64,000 nt of DNA, from NCBI GenBank assembly GCA_030765045.1, contig CM060965.1:22169585-22233584 (forward strand), written 5' to 3'. Under the pieces are notes generated by a model. The model saw only the letters and a program-made list of their open reading frames with translations. It did no database searches and was not told where the DNA came from. Below are positions 48,255 through 60,532 of the stretch, piece after piece. The first letter of the stretch is position 1, and every line of letters starts with the position of its first letter. This stretch comes from Tenodera sinensis. Lineage: Eukaryota > Arthropoda > Insecta > Mantodea > Mantidae. Made by a program: the position numbers and the translations under genes.

Positions 48255-49115
48255 GTGATGTGTTGCACTCATATGACTTTCTCTACTCTTGCGCTAACCA
48301 TTCTTACAAACCCATATTCCTGTATCTTCATCGTGCTAGTTGAGATAAACATTTGTACAAATTATTTTATTGCTTATGTCCTTGTAGGTGCAAGAGGAAT
48401 ATTAGAATACAGTAGGCTTTGAGCAATAGTCAAATATTTTAAAGCTTTTAGATTCCGTTCTCTTTGTGCGCTTAACGTATAAACAAATGAACAACGATGT
48501 TCCATTTCACGAAAGTTGAGTTTTTCGAAACTAACACACATTACAAGGAATATCTCCGAAATGGTGCACTCTACAAAAAAATATATTCAGACATAAATTG
48601 TTTGTTTTAGCGAGACCTGCATGTTTTGTAGGGTAAGATTTTGTCTATCTCTTATGGTTTATGAGTTATTGAAGTCATCCAGAGTAAACAGGACTACATA
48701 GGTTATAGCCAGAAAATTCAAAATATACACGTCATTTGTCATACAAATATCTGAAACATACGGCATTTTAATTAAAATCGTTAGAGCCATTTTGAAGAAA
48801 ATGAAAATTTTCGAAAAATTTTCCATCTAAAGGGTAGTTTAGGGTGGGGTTATATTCTTCAAAATCTTCGTGTCGCATCCTTGAAAGAGATTAAACTTAA
48901 ATACCAACTTTGGTTTTTGACCTACTTTTCGTTTTTGAGTTATGCTGTCCACAGACTGACACACACAGGGACCTTTTTCTAAAATTGCTGCTTTTTTTTT
49001 TTTTTTTTTTTTTTTTTGTTTCAGGGATCTCAAAACACACATTTCCGACGAAATCTTGACATCGAATTTTTGGGTGGAATACAACAATTCCCCTACTTAC
49101 CAGTAGAGAAAGTAA
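48255..49115 (+). mobile_element. Family A copy, full length
   Basis: It starts GTGATGTGTTGCACTCATATG and ends CTTACCAGTAGAGAAAGTAAAAA. The core contains a 26-bp T run (48991-49017) and a very short CA tract (ACACACA). The arm open frame is 74 codons (48198-48422). Perhaps the best representative of a single-arm copy. Confidence 0.85.
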
Positions 49116-51020
49116 AAATGTTTTTATGTACCTCCTTCTTTGGATATCTTTGTTGCGAAAATTTCAAGCTCATTTTAAAAGCATTTCTAGATTGGTCTTT
49201 AAAACTGCCAGGCTTAAGGACAAGTTTTGTTTTAAACTTCTTTGTATTGCGCTGCGATCAGCGAAGGCAAAAAACCTTTGAAGGTCGATTGCTACGTAAT
49301 GCTGGGAAGGGATAGACTGAAAAAGGTTGGTATTGCTGTCCAATGCTACTTCTTCGCTTGCAATACGAGGCGGACCGCAGGAAATCTTCTATTAGTCCTG
49401 TCGTGCCCACTAAAACACAATTGGGTTTTACTGCGCGGACCTTTTATGTCCAATTCTGCTAGAATGTGTTTTACTCTTGGCTACACGTATTCGCATTGTT
49501 CGTGATTCTGGCAAGGGATTTCGCGCTCCAAAATTGTGTTTCCTTTGACCTATGTAACTAAAGCCCACGAAGAAAATTTCGGACAAATAAGCATCAATTG
49601 TACGGCATTGCTTGAGTTATATGTTAACCAGGGATTCTACATGTTTAGTGTAACAAATATGTTCAGTACAATTATTGTAAAAGAGTCGTTTCGCCGAAAA
49701 AAGCCAAAGCTTCTTGTCGAATAGATGCAAATGGTTCGTTATTTCAATGATTGCCACGCAGAAATTGTGTGAACAACGTTGTAATACCTTTCTGCGTTAA
49801 TGGGAGTGAATTGAGCTAGTTTTAATGGTATATCATGCACAGTTTAATCTCTAAGATAAATGTGGTAACGCCACGTCGCGTTGAATGACGTTTGGAGGGG
49901 AGGTTATGGGAGGTATCGCCTGGGGTAACTAAAAATGAGGGGAAGGGAAGAGCAGAGGAGAAATTCACGCGCCAGGTATAAGCATTGATAGATGGGATGG
50001 CAGCTTTAACTGTTATTTATGACAAGAAAATGGTTAGTTTTACTTTAACCCAGTAATCCACAAAAGAATGCAATTGTTTCTGTAAAATAAAGAGCAGGGT
50101 TTTTAATTGTGTATTAAAAGCAATAATTATTAGCTCGTAATGAATGATAATGTGTATTGCTGGGAAAATCTGTCTTTGTGGGCATTGGTTCCCTAAAATA
50201 CCTGGTTTTGAATGCTTCTACTTCTTCATTGCTCGAACGAGCACATAATTTCAGTAACATTCAGGCATGACTTTCTATTCATGTGGATTTGCCCAAGGCA
50301 GGCTGCCTCAGTGGTACGATAAATTCAACGGGCGGGAGCTTTGTTTACATCTGAGGGCAGTGCTTGCCTCGAAGCCCGCCGGTTGGGCACAACAAAGCCC
50401 GCTAGAGTGTGCGAGGAATAATCCCATCAACTCGGCGCTGCCATTTACACCGCTAAAAAATGAACATTTTTTAAAAACGATTAAGCCTACCGAAACTAAA
50501 TTTAGTGTTTTATATTTCTAATACCTACATCCATTATTTAGTTTTTTATGGCCCAAGTGGCACCTTATAGTTTAAAGAGAAAACGATAAAGGTGAGACAT
50601 AGGATATTAGTCTTAGCGTTAGGGCTGGCCAAACAGTAGTAAAATGAGACTTTTTTTGCACAGCTTGCAGGTGAGAGTGGTTTAGGAAGCCTGTTTGCAC
50701 AAGATCTTAACTTTGTGCTCTAAAATGTGTAGTTTCATATTAATTCACTTTCTCCTTTTTGAGTTATGTTGAATTAGCATTATTAATAGCGCGCGTAAAA
50801 TATATTCCAACGTAATAAATAACAGAATTAAAAGAATTGCGGAAGTACTAATTTTGTGAAACCAAAATGGCTTTAGGCAAGGCAAATCCTGCACAGATAG
50901 TATATTTACATGAAAATAAATCATGGAAAAAGGGTAGAATACAATCTTGAGACCCATAGGGGATTCCTAGACCTGGAAAACACATTTTACCGGCTAGATA
51001 TGTAACTTTTATGGAAAATT
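49116..51020. other. Mostly unique DNA
   Basis: Open frames at 49016-49315, 49242-49505, 49536-49724 and 50267-50521 (62-99 codons) are unrecognised. 50290-50430 is GC-richer than its surroundings without an identifiable family. Confidence 0.45.
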
Positions 51021-51024
51021 TTTA

Positions 51025-51225
51025 TAAAAATCTGATGTGTTGCACTCACATGGCTTTCCCTACTCTTGTACCAACCATTTGTAAAAACTCTTATTCCTAT
51101 ATCTTCTTCGTGTTAGTTGAGATAAACATTTGTACAAATTATCTTATTGCTTAGTTCTTTGTAGGTGCAAGGGAAATATTAGAATACAGGAGGCTTTGAG
51201 CGATAGTCAAATGTTTTAAAAATAT
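51025..51225 (+). repeat. Family A arm fragment
   Basis: AAAATCTGATGTGTTGCACTC then the arm to GCGATAGTCAAATGTTTTAAA. It ends inside the arm with no core. A young copy, but with small lesions in the arm frame. Confidence 0.75.
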
Positions 51226-52500
51226 TGCTTAAAACCGTGTTATTTATAGACATTAGATTTTGTTTCATCTAGGAATATTGTTAGCATCTATGCGCTGTAA
51301 TTTTGCAGCAAGTGGTTTAGCCTCTTTAAGTGGTAAATTTGGAACAATCTCCTAAGAGATTGAAGACAGTGTTAGGGGAATCTTGTGGCCCATATGAAGA
51401 ACCCAATGGAATGCCTGTAGTAATTAAGTTGCAACCCTCTTGTAGCACACTGGCCAGGCCAGGGTGAGCCCCGATTTTCCTCTACCCTTGAGCTATTCAG
51501 GGTTCTTAAGGACGCCCGCAATTTCCAGGCTTCCCTTACAGAGTGTTACATTCTGCTCCAGTGAACCGCAAAACCGCGTTGCACTGATGTGTCGGCTTAT
51601 AATTAAAAAGTATGGGGAGTGCGTTACTCCTGAAGATATTACACCACCTGTAAACAAACATGGTTACCTCGCTCTAAAATTTTAATTACCGTGTTCCAGT
51701 ACTCTGCTCAAGAACACTTTCCTCTAGAGATCTTTAAATTATAACTGGGGACAATGAGTTTACTTTTTCGTTTATATGTAGCACGAGTATCACAGGGTTT
51801 ATAGAAACATAACAATTGAATTATTTCAGTACATAACTAACATCGTTGCACAGATAGTTATATCATTGCCGTGTCAAAATTCAAAGACAGCCAGAACACA
51901 AACCAATAACCTATTTCATTGATACAAAATGCATTGACAGTGATCATAACCTTAAAAATGTGTTCCTTTAATAAATTAAATTGATATGTGAATTTATTGA
52001 GTATGTTCCATTCTTGTACTTGTTAGAGAATTAATATTACGACAAAATGAAATCTCATCTAACACCACTAACACTTTACAGTTCCCTTATTTCCCTTCAA
52101 ATTGAATCACAAAAGCACACTTCTCTATTTTATTGTTAATGTAATTTGCAATTCATCCTGACCTAGCAACTCACAGCTGTTCTGTCCCATCGTAACCTTC
52201 ACACACTTCACGGCCCTTCAGTTCCACTCTCTGTCTCACAAACTGCTTCCGACAATACTTCTGACCGTGTCCTTTGTCTTCTTTCAATACATTTTCTCCT
52301 CTTGGTTTCTGTTGTTTGTTTTCCGTCATCTTCCTGTAGATTATCAGCATATAACTATCAACTGTAACTTGTTTGGCTAATTTATCAGTTCCAAGAGGAA
52401 TAACTTTGATGTAAGTTATGACGAGGGAACAAACCTTCATGCAGGGAACGAAAGATTACGAAGTTTGGACTACATGAAGTGGAATATTGTTACATAACTT
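51226..52500. other. AT-rich DNA, no recognised feature
   Basis: Open frames at 51464-51685 and 52171-52440 have no recognisable family. Confidence 0.5.
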
Positions 52501-52793
52501 ACATTCAACTTTCAACTTTCAACTTATTTTATTAAAGAAAGCATTTGCCTGGTGCCGGTACAGAGGGGCCCGGCTTACAGGCCAAAATTAACATTAATTA
52601 TAATTTTACAATAATTGTGAATTCGGGTTTGCTTTATCTTTTAAAAAACCCATACAGTGGGCAGCCTTAGCCCACTGAGAACAGTTTTTGAGCGTATTCT
52701 CAGTTTTTTTGTCAGTTTTGATAGTTTTTTTTTAATTTATATACACGGATATATACACACACTCACTCCTGGGCATACCACACATATGTCCCA

Positions 52794-52837
<44 letters not shown>

Positions 52838-53026
52838 GTATATACATATTTACACACACTGCACTATATACACTTTACTATGTACAGTTTTTTCCGCAGT
52901 TTTCCTGTGCGGACCAGGTTGCAGCTCCTGACTGGTTCCCTGGGATGCAGGCCTCTGAGGTAACGTGTGTGCGGCCTAGGGCCCTTCTTTGCGCGGACGC
53001 ACACCAGTCGGTGAGCCGAACGACGT

Positions 53027-54364
53027 CTAAAACATCTTAATTCTAGTGTGTTTCCGATGCTTCGGCTCACCTTTGCCAATATTGGCAATCACGTAATTGT
53101 CATGGTTTCTGATGCGCGCCCACGCGACAGTGGCTCTTTTCGCTATTGCCTCGGGAATGGTTAGGATCTGGGTTTCCTGGTGAAGGGTTCGGTTAGTGGT
53201 TAGGATGGGAGCAGAGAGGATTTTCCGGAGGGAGAGGTTTTGGAGGGTTTGGAGTTGTTTGAGGGCAGTTTTGGAGGCATTAGCCCAGGCCACACATGCA
53301 TACAGGACCACCGAGAGAATAAATGACCTATATAGTATAAGTTTTGACTTTAGTCGCAACTGTTTACTACGGAAGATGGGGGCGCACAACTTTAGCCGCT
53401 GTCTGCCTTTATTGGCGCTATTTTTTATGTGGGTGGACCAACACATTGTGCGGTCCAAGGTGACACCTAAGTATTTAACTTGCTGACGGCAGTGCAATAT
53501 TTGACCACCGACCGTTAGGTCCGTGGCCAAAATGTGACGCCGCTTAGAGAAATGAATCAGCTGGCATTTGTCGGGATTAATTTTGATTTTCCAGTCATGT
53601 TGCCATGAGAGGAAGTTGTTCACATAACGTTGCATTTCTGCAAGGCCGAAACGTGGATTTCTATGGTGGTTGTATATTGCAGTGTCGTCAGCATACATGG
53701 CGACCTGGCATCTGGCGTCCACTGGGAAATCATTGGTGAATAATATATACAGAAAAGGGGACATTATTGCCCCTTGTGGGACGCCAGCCCGCATCACTCG
53801 CTCCCGTGAGGAGGAGCGGCCCACTTGGACGTAAAACTGCCGTTTTTCTAGAAAATTGTGCAGCAAGTATAGATAATTTTGAAGAGCCGGGAAATTGTGG
53901 TGCAGTTTATAAATAAGGCCATTGTGCCAGCACCGGTCAAATGCAGCTTCTACGTCCAGAAATAGCGCCAACGTTGAAGCCCCATTGTTAAATTGCTCTG
54001 TTACGTCATCAGTTAGTCTGAGGAGCTGTAGTTCAGTGGAATGTCCTTTTCTAAAGCCAAACTGTGAATTTGAGAGTTCATGTGTTGCCGAGACTTGTTT
54101 TTGAAGTCGAGAAAGGATACATTTTTCGAGCAGTTTACCAATAGTAGACAATAGACTAATGGGACGGTAGTTTTGGGGTTGTCTGGTGCTTTTCCCTTGC
54201 TTTGGGAGCATGATAACCTTAGCTCGTTTCCAAGTAGAGGGGAAATAGCCTTGCTGCAAACAGGCGTTAAATATCTTTGTTAGTTGCACCAGAGCTTTTC
54301 TCGGGAGATGCTTAAGTTCCTCATTAGTCACTTTGTCTGGACCGGCAGCTTTCCCATTAGGCAA
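53027..54364 (-). CDS. Reverse transcriptase, C-terminal 445 residues, of a Jockey-type LINE
   Basis: The protein would copy its own RNA at a nicked target. Visible blocks in order: PNGKAAGPDKVTNEELKHLP near the start (finger region), NYRPISLLSTIGKLLEKCIL at about residues 65-84, NSQFGFRKGHST, FLDVEAAFDRCWH, GVPQGAIMSPFLYILF, and the catalytic AMYADDTAIY at about residue 225, then LGVTLDR, the thumb, and a C-terminal region ending KHRKHTRIKMF. All catalytic aspartates are present. There is no RNase H, consistent with Jockey. An in-frame TAA (54383-54385) separates it from 92 more residues upstream in the same frame, so the full reading frame is broken once. The start is simply the first methionine after that stop. 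Confidence 0.9.
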   Translation of the reverse strand: MPNGKAAGPDKVTNEELKHLPRKALVQLTKIFNACLQQGYFPSTWKRAKVIMLPKQGKSTRQPQNYRPISLLSTIGKLLEKCILSRLQKQVSATHELSNSQFGFRKGHSTELQLLRLTDDVTEQFNNGASTLALFLDVEAAFDRCWHNGLIYKLHHNFPALQNYLYLLHNFLEKRQFYVQVGRSSSRERVMRAGVPQGAIMSPFLYILFTNDFPVDARCQVAMYADDTAIYNHHRNPRFGLAEMQRYVNNFLSWQHDWKIKINPDKCQLIHFSKRRHILATDLTVGGQILHCRQQVKYLGVTLDRTMCWSTHIKNSANKGRQRLKLCAPIFRSKQLRLKSKLILYRSFILSVVLYACVAWANASKTALKQLQTLQNLSLRKILSAPILTTNRTLHQETQILTIPEAIAKRATVAWARIRNHDNYVIANIGKGEPKHRKHTRIKMF

Positions 54365-54382
54365 TTTCCTAATGAGCTTGTA

Positions 54383-54812
54383 AATTTACTGCGGTGTTAT
54401 GGTGGGTAGTTGTTGCGCTTGCTTCTGCGCCACCCAGGTTTGTACCCATGTCTGGACCTCCCGTTCTATTTCACAGTTGGTCACTGGGTTTTCGGTGAAT
54501 CTATCTTCAAGACAGTCAGCGAAGACCTCGGCTTTCTCCTCTGCGGAGAAGTGCAAGCCGCTTTGAGTGTGCAGCGCCTCAGTTGCGGAGTTGACGCTCG
54601 TGGAAACTTTGAAAGCCTTGAGTAATTTCCACAAAGAGGAGTCCGAATGGGTGGTACTCAGCATTTTGTTTTCCCAACCAATCGGTGATACTATTTATAC
54701 TCTTACGTATTTTCTTAATTTTGGTCGGGCTATCAAGAACCGTGTTGCACTGCAACAAGTAATAAAGCAGATTAGCAAAAACATCGTGACTTTTTAAAGA
54801 ATTTCGCATTGC
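54383..54812 (-). pseudogene. Upstream part of the LINE ORF2, broken by a stop and a frameshift
   Basis: Residues encoded at 54386-54664 (SSLWKLLKAF and related linker text) lie in the same frame as the reverse transcriptase, separated only by one TAA. Further upstream, 54579-54809 continues in a different frame (SPTKIKKIRKSINSITDWLG), implying a small insertion or deletion near 54670-54690. This is the linker between endonuclease and reverse transcriptase in Jockey-type ORF2. The endonuclease itself is absent. Confidence 0.65.
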
Positions 54813-54815
54813 GGT

Positions 54816-55610
54816 CTATGAACTATGGGTTCAGTAGGTTCAGGTCACAAGGTGGATGATTGGACATGGCATTGAAGAAACACTAATTCCTACCTGTAGG
54901 ATCTTCCAGGATAGAGCAAGGTCACACAACCAACACCTACATTAGAACAAACAAATTTATTTAGAATAATTTAAATGACTTAAACACTTGTGAAGTTAAC
55001 AGTCCGTTAAACTTTAGAGAAATAATACACGCAATTTTAAAACATTAAAACAACTCATCGCTTAAACAATTTCTCAAGTCAGGATTTCTTGGTTCTCACA
55101 ATTAATTACAGTCCTGTTAATGATTGCTTCACATAAATCCCACATACAACATTTAAAATGTTACGTTCACTTCTATTAGCCATCACAACCCCTGAATGTT
55201 CCTATACCTGACCGAAAGTATTTAATATGTAAACACATTAATTACACTCTCCTTTAACACTTATCTTGATAGTCTTCGACATACAATCGGAGAATACGTC
55301 ACTGGTTTCTTGATCTCCATTAAATGCAAACAGTTGTCTTGGAACTGTTGGATTGGCAAGGTCCAGTTCCCTTGACTCACCCACGTAACTACAAGCGAAC
55401 TCAGTATCACGGTAGTTCTTTCCATTTATCAATATAACTGCACTTACTACTCCTAGCAGCCTGTATATTTCAAATAACACTTTTGTTATTACACTCATCT
55501 ATATGCATTCTGGAACAGCTACGCATATTTGCAATGAGCACGATTTAACTTAACCTAACCTGACCTTAGGATAGCTTCTGCTAGCTGTAATATATTTTCA
55601 AAAGAGACCA
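54816..55610. other. AT-rich DNA, no recognised feature
   Basis: An 86-codon minus-strand open frame (55238-55498) has no recognised domain. Confidence 0.45.
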
Positions 55611-55618
55611 TCATACTT

Positions 55619-55645
55619 ATAGTGTAGTGTAGTGTAGTGTAGTGC
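55619..55645. repeat. Short GTGTA pentamer repeat
   Basis: About five copies of a GTGTA unit immediately before the LINE fragment. Confidence 0.9.
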
Positions 55646-55659
55646 TAAGGCCGCACTAA

Positions 55660-55815
55660 AATATGGTTGTGTAATTGGAACCCGTAAGAAGTCAAGGCTG
55701 AAGGTGGCACAGATGAGAGTTTTAACATCAATAATGCGCGTAATAAGAGCAGATTGGCTTAGGAATGTTGATATATGGGAAATTTTGGGAGAACAGTGTG
55801 TATATGATAGGGGAA
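55660..55815 (+). pseudogene. LINE ORF2 C-terminal fragment (plus strand)
   Basis: One frame reads KKSRLKVAQMRVLTSIMRV then RADWLRNVDIWEILGEQ. This parallels the ...R.L...EM+FLR...G.TR.DR.RNEDI...L segment after the thumb in RTE/CR1-like LINE proteins. No start or flanking domains remain. The next segment of the same protein lies 270 bp away on the opposite strand. Confidence 0.55.
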
Positions 55816-56079
55816 ATACAGCAACAGCGGGATCATGAGCAAAGAATGCAGCTTTCGACATTTCCAGGACAAGTAGTATTATATTAACAATTGAATATAG
55901 TATAGAACGACTGCCGGGAAGATAGATAAAATACTTTCATTAGCTTTTACGAAAGGCCTTAGGGGAAGAATTAACTAGCGATACAAGCATCATATTTTAT
56001 TTATTTCTGTTACTTGTAGAGGTTATTAACTGTAAGTCTTAATTTTGGTAATAATATTATGTAATTTGTGTTCTTATTA

Positions 56080-56236
56080 TTATTACCTGTTTCCTTCTAC
56101 CATCTATTTTAGCCTTCATAACAATTCTAGGCATTCGTTCTTCCTCCATTCTGATATGCCACAGCCACTGTAATATTTTTATTTTAATATCAGAGACGAT
56201 ATCTGTATTTTTAATTTCTCTGTTTTCTTTACAAGG
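56080..56236 (-). pseudogene. LINE ORF2 C-terminal fragment (minus strand)
   Basis: One frame reads NREIKNTDIVSDIKIKILQW then LWHIRMEEERMPRIVM and KIDGRRKQ. This matches the L.W.GH..RM...R.P...L....G+R..GRP+ segment at the end of many LINE ORF2 proteins. The glycine of WxGH is substituted (WLWH). A decayed fragment. Confidence 0.65.
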
Positions 56237-56920
56237 TCAAGTATTCAAATCTACTTGAGAGCGATGCATTTTTTTCCGGTGGAAACATCTTTAGCATAAC
56301 TTCAAAGATAGATATGTATTTGAGTATTTACTTTTGCAAGCTTTTTATAACTTTGTTTTAATTCTGATTTTGCTTGGTAGTTTTTTTGTTTTTTCTTTTT
56401 ACTAGTACTTTTATTTTATATTCAAATTTATTCCTGGTTTTGGCATGATCCGTTTTTAAAGGCGCTGATACTGAAGAGTTCAGCGCTCTTAAACCTACAT
56501 ATCCTTTAGCATGGCTTTCTTCAGAGAGGAAGTGAAGTCGGTGGTTCATTTTAGCAGATTTTCGGTACATATAAGAACCTCAGACCTAACAAAGATGTCT
56601 TTAAGCAAAATAAATCACTCTTTTACGCTCAATATACAATGGTGAATTGAAAACTATAGCAGTTAGATCGTTTGTAAATAAAACTCAATTTAATTTTATC
56701 ATGACACAAATCAAAATATATGGTTAATGTATCAAAACGACCACAAAGTTTAATATTTTACTAATTAATACTGCTTGTACAATACTCAACTCCCTACTTG
56801 GGACTTCGAATTGGAGAAACCTCTTTTTCCATCCTGACTGTCAATTTCCTCTGCAACAAATCAATTATGCTGGAACATACGTGCAATTAAATATACATCA
56901 CTGCTCATTATATACAGCAG
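56237..56920. other. AT-rich DNA, no recognised feature
   Basis: A lysine-rich 70-codon open frame (56358-56570) is unrecognised. Confidence 0.5.
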
Positions 56921-56924
56921 GGCC

Positions 56925-57135
56925 AAGCTCACCCATCCGACCTTGAAACATTGGATCGGATTGAAGTGAAGGTGAAATGAAACGGAGGGATGGGAATTTC
57001 GGGGGATATTATGCTTCCCAGAATTTCTCTGGTGACCCGGGAAAACCCCAAAAAACCCATGGGCCGGGAACGTCAAACCTACGACCTCTAGAATGCGAGG
57101 CTTACACGTTAACATAGCCATTCACGCTCGAGCTA
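56925..57135 (-). mobile_element. tRNA-derived SINE, minus strand
   Basis: Read on the minus strand, AGCTCGAGCGTGAATGGC is an A-box-like start, GGTCGTAGGTTTGACGTTCC is the B-box region about 45 bp later, and the body GGGGTTTTCCCGGGTCACCA then AATTCTGGGAAGCATAATAT runs to about 56930. The GC-rich body stands out from its surroundings. Confidence 0.65.
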
Positions 57136-58140
57136 CAGAAACAAGGTATTATTTTGATTATCAATGAGCTTTCCTCCCCATACATCTTAATTTAACAGCT
57201 TCAGTTTTATTCACAACAATGAAAACATTAAAATGTTACTTCGAATTACAAGAAACTGAGTACTGCATAATTGATAGTCCTGTAAATATTTTAATCATAG
57301 CCTTGTCATTGTAAACAAGCAGGAATTTCTGTCGTGGATAATTAAATTCTCAGAAGGGAGAGATGACACCAAGATACGAGCAAAGAGGCCCACGGGAAGA
57401 GATAGTCCAAAGCAATCTGTTTAATTTTCATTACAGAAGCTGCTTCTTTTTTATTTACATTTTTCCTTCTAACTTCTCCCTGTAGATTTGTTGACTTGGT
57501 GAAGAAACCTAAGTCAGCGCAGGAGGCGAGGCGAGGCGGCGGTGGTGGTGGTGGTAGTAGTGGCGAATTAACTCAACAAACCGTGCGATTTTAATTTGCT
57601 CTGATCTCGAAAAGAGGGTTACCCAGCATTTATTTACTACTTTCTTCACCGTCCTCCCTTCCCACCGTTCCTGACAAAAAGGAAATCTTGTGAGGTAGGC
57701 ACTTGAAACTGGGCGTCGACCTTCATTTCCGCTTTTATTATTAAAAGAAAAAGAAAACTGAAACTCCATGGAGCGCAAAGCTTGGGCCTTTCCTCTCTTA
57801 GAACTCTAATTTGCCTGAGGATTCCAGTTGACATATCAAAGGCATTCCGCTAATAAAGCTCAAGTTTTCATGTGACCTGTGACGTACTATATGGGACCTG
57901 CATGCACAAACTTTCTTTTATAGTAGGCACTGACTAATAGAAATGAATGTTCAAGTGCTATGGTTCAGCACAATTACGCTGCGCCGTTGTTAGCATTCTC
58001 CTAAGAACCACTTAACCAACAAGTGTGCAAAATAACCCTTCAAATGTGTTGTACAGGTACAATGGCAAGAAAAGCACTTTCACCACCAACATTTTCAAGT
58101 ACCTTTGTTTCTGTTTTCCATAGCACACTGTAATTAAAAA
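57136..58140. other. Mostly unique DNA
   Basis: A short GGT/GGC trinucleotide repeat lies at 57535-57562. Open frames of 62-89 codons are unrecognised. Confidence 0.5.
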
Positions 58141-58144
58141 TCGG

Positions 58145-59010
58145 TTACACTCACATGACTTTCTCTACACATTCGTCAAAAGCTTATTCTTTTTGCTTTC
58201 TCTACTGCTAAGTAGAGGTGTTGTGTTCCACCCAAAAATTAGATGTCGAGATTTCACCGGAAATATGTATATGTTCTGAAACCTCCTGAATAACATAACA
58301 TAACCATAACTGGACACCATAACTGAGAAACGAAAAGTCGGTTAAAAACGAAAGTTGGTATTTAAGTTTAACGTCTTTCAAGGGTGCGACACGAAGATTT
58401 TGAAGAAAATATCCCCACGCTAAACTACCCTTTATTTGGAACATTTTTCGAAAATTTTGATTTTCTTGAAAATGGCTCTAACGATTTTGATTAAAATGTC
58501 ATATGTTTGAGATATTTTTATGACAAATTAAATGTATATTTTGAATTTTCTGGCTATAACCCTGTAGTCGTATTTACTCTGGACGACTTTTGCATAATTG
58601 GTAAGCCGTTAGAGATAGACCGAATCATATTATACAAAAATTGTAGATCTTGCTAAAATACACCATTTATGTCTCAATAAATTTTCTTGTAGCGTGAACC
58701 ATTTCCGAGCTATTCCTTTTTATGTGTGTGAGTTTCAGAAAACTTAAACTTTCGTGAACTGGAACATCGCTGTTCATTTTTTATATGTTAAGTGTGCAAA
58801 GAGAACGGAATCTCAAAGCTTTAAAAGATTTGACTTTCGCACAAAGACTACTGTATTCTAATATTCCCCTTGCACCTACAACGAATTAAGCAATAAGATA
58901 ATTGTGCAAATGTTTACGTTAACACGAAGAAGATATAGGAATAAGAGTTTGTAAGAATGGTTAGTACAAGAGTAGTGAAAGTTATGTGAGTGCAGCACAT
59001 CAGATTCTTA
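58145..59010 (-). mobile_element. Family A copy, full length with a residual second arm
   Basis: Left edge GTTACACTCACATGACTTTC is a short remnant of an outer arm, directly followed after 30 bp by GCTTTCTCTACTGCTAAGTAG and a complete inverted core and arm ending GAAAGTTATGTGAGTGC and AGCACATCAG. The microsatellite region is replaced by CATAACATAACCATAAC. This is a deletion intermediate between the two-armed and one-armed forms. Confidence 0.8.
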
Positions 59011-60530
59011 GTTATGCTGTTTAGGGACACACGCGCCCACGTAATGTTTTCTCCGATTCAGGGTACTAGTTAGGTGTCAAAATGTTAAAGATTCTAGGTG
59101 GAATGCAATCCTTTTGTACCTAACATATACGTGGTAGAGAAAGTGACTTACTCCCAAACTGGAACGATGTTAATCACAAACACGCTCGTTGTGAGAGATT
59201 TCTGTGGGAAGATACTCGGAGTTCATGCAGTCAAAATAGATTACACTCTTGAAAAGAGAGGATTTAGTGTTACCTTTACTTTTTCTTTCACGCAATGCAT
59301 CTTGAAAGACAGGCAGGAAGTAGATAAGCAAATCCCGAGAAGTTTCGCTTCAGAGACTGTACAAGAAAGGGCCTGATCACGTCTCCTGAAGAAAGAAGGG
59401 TGTTAGGTGGTGGTGGTTGTCGAACAGAACCCTATCAGCGGGAGGCTAATGGTGGGATTAACTCAAGGAGAAGGAACCGGAAACTTGGCCTATTACTCGC
59501 TTCTTTCCGTTAACCATATTAAGCTTATTTCTTTCCTTCTAGCCATGTGCCTGCCGTTTACAAGATTACATTGCTGCCATTTGGACGTGCGTATTTAGCC
59601 GACGTGCTGTAGATGTAAACATGGGCCCCGGGAACGTCGTTTGGCCCTGATGAGTGGTAAGATTACTAGGTCACTGGTTCTTGAGCCAAATGCACGTACC
59701 AGTTAAATCTCTTGAGCTACGTGACAGGGAAGGTATGCCAACATGTTCGAAAATGCATGCATATCTTAGCTTCCTCTAAAGCGTACGGGGAATGAACCTG
59801 GTTTGTTTGATCCAAATGACGGTTGCGTCTCGGCTCGTAGTTCAAATTACGAGATTCCTGAAAATCTATTGGGGAAAATTAGGTGTTGGAACCTATTGCC
59901 TTAGTTTTCACCATAATTATAACATCATCTCATGAAACTAGGTATTATTTTTCTTAGTTTTCTTTGATAAGTTGAATTTATTTCTTTGAATATTCTCTCT
60001 AAGTAGTGTAAAATATGTAGACTCGCTTTATATACTTCATACTTTAATAAAATAATTCCCAGAAAGAACAGACTTGAAGATTCAATAAGCTCGTGACAGC
60101 ACAAGTAAATTCTGTACTTATGAGTCATAAATACTTGATGTAGAATAGAATTAGGCATATTACGAGTATTTGCCATTTCTGGAACTGAAACTATACAAAT
60201 TACGTTACAATACCTTGAATACACCAGTTATTGCCGCTGATATCTCTTCCTGTCTCCTCACAAAGCTGTTTCTGTTACCAAATGGAACCCGAAGACGCGA
60301 TATGTGGATGACAAGTGGTCTATGGGTAACACGCGAAGTCGCGGATTCAAACACCATGGACAGCAAGTTTTTTTCCCGGACGTAAAAATCCTTAACACGG
60401 ATTCCCTCAGAAGGGGAGTAAACCCGTTGGCCCCGTGTTATAGATTTACGGCACGTGCAAACCTGATAAGGAGCTCTGCGACCAAAGTAATCGGACTTTC
60501 TCACCCAATCAAGGATGTGCAAACCTATAA
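59011..60530. other. Mostly unique DNA, possible SINE trace
   Basis: TGGTCTATGGGTAACACGCG and GCGGATTCAAACACC at 60316-60352 resemble a degraded tRNA head (A and B boxes). A 92-codon open frame (59098-59376) is unrecognised. Confidence 0.35.
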
Positions 60531-60532
60531 AG

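Larger units (their letters stand above)
52503..54815 (-). mobile_element. Jockey-type non-LTR retrotransposon, 5'-truncated
   Basis: The minus-strand element consists of a partial ORF2 (about 54812 down to 53027), a 3' UTR of about 500 bp that includes a CA microsatellite (52795-52833), an AATAAA signal near 52534 and a heptamer tail of GTTGAAA repeats (52504-52527). ORF1 and the endonuclease domain are missing, as is usual for 5' truncation during target-primed reverse transcription. No clear target duplication was found. Confidence 0.85.

Noticed and set aside
53196..54104. Plus-strand open frames opposite the reverse transcriptase
   Set aside because: They are shadows of the minus-strand LINE coding sequence.
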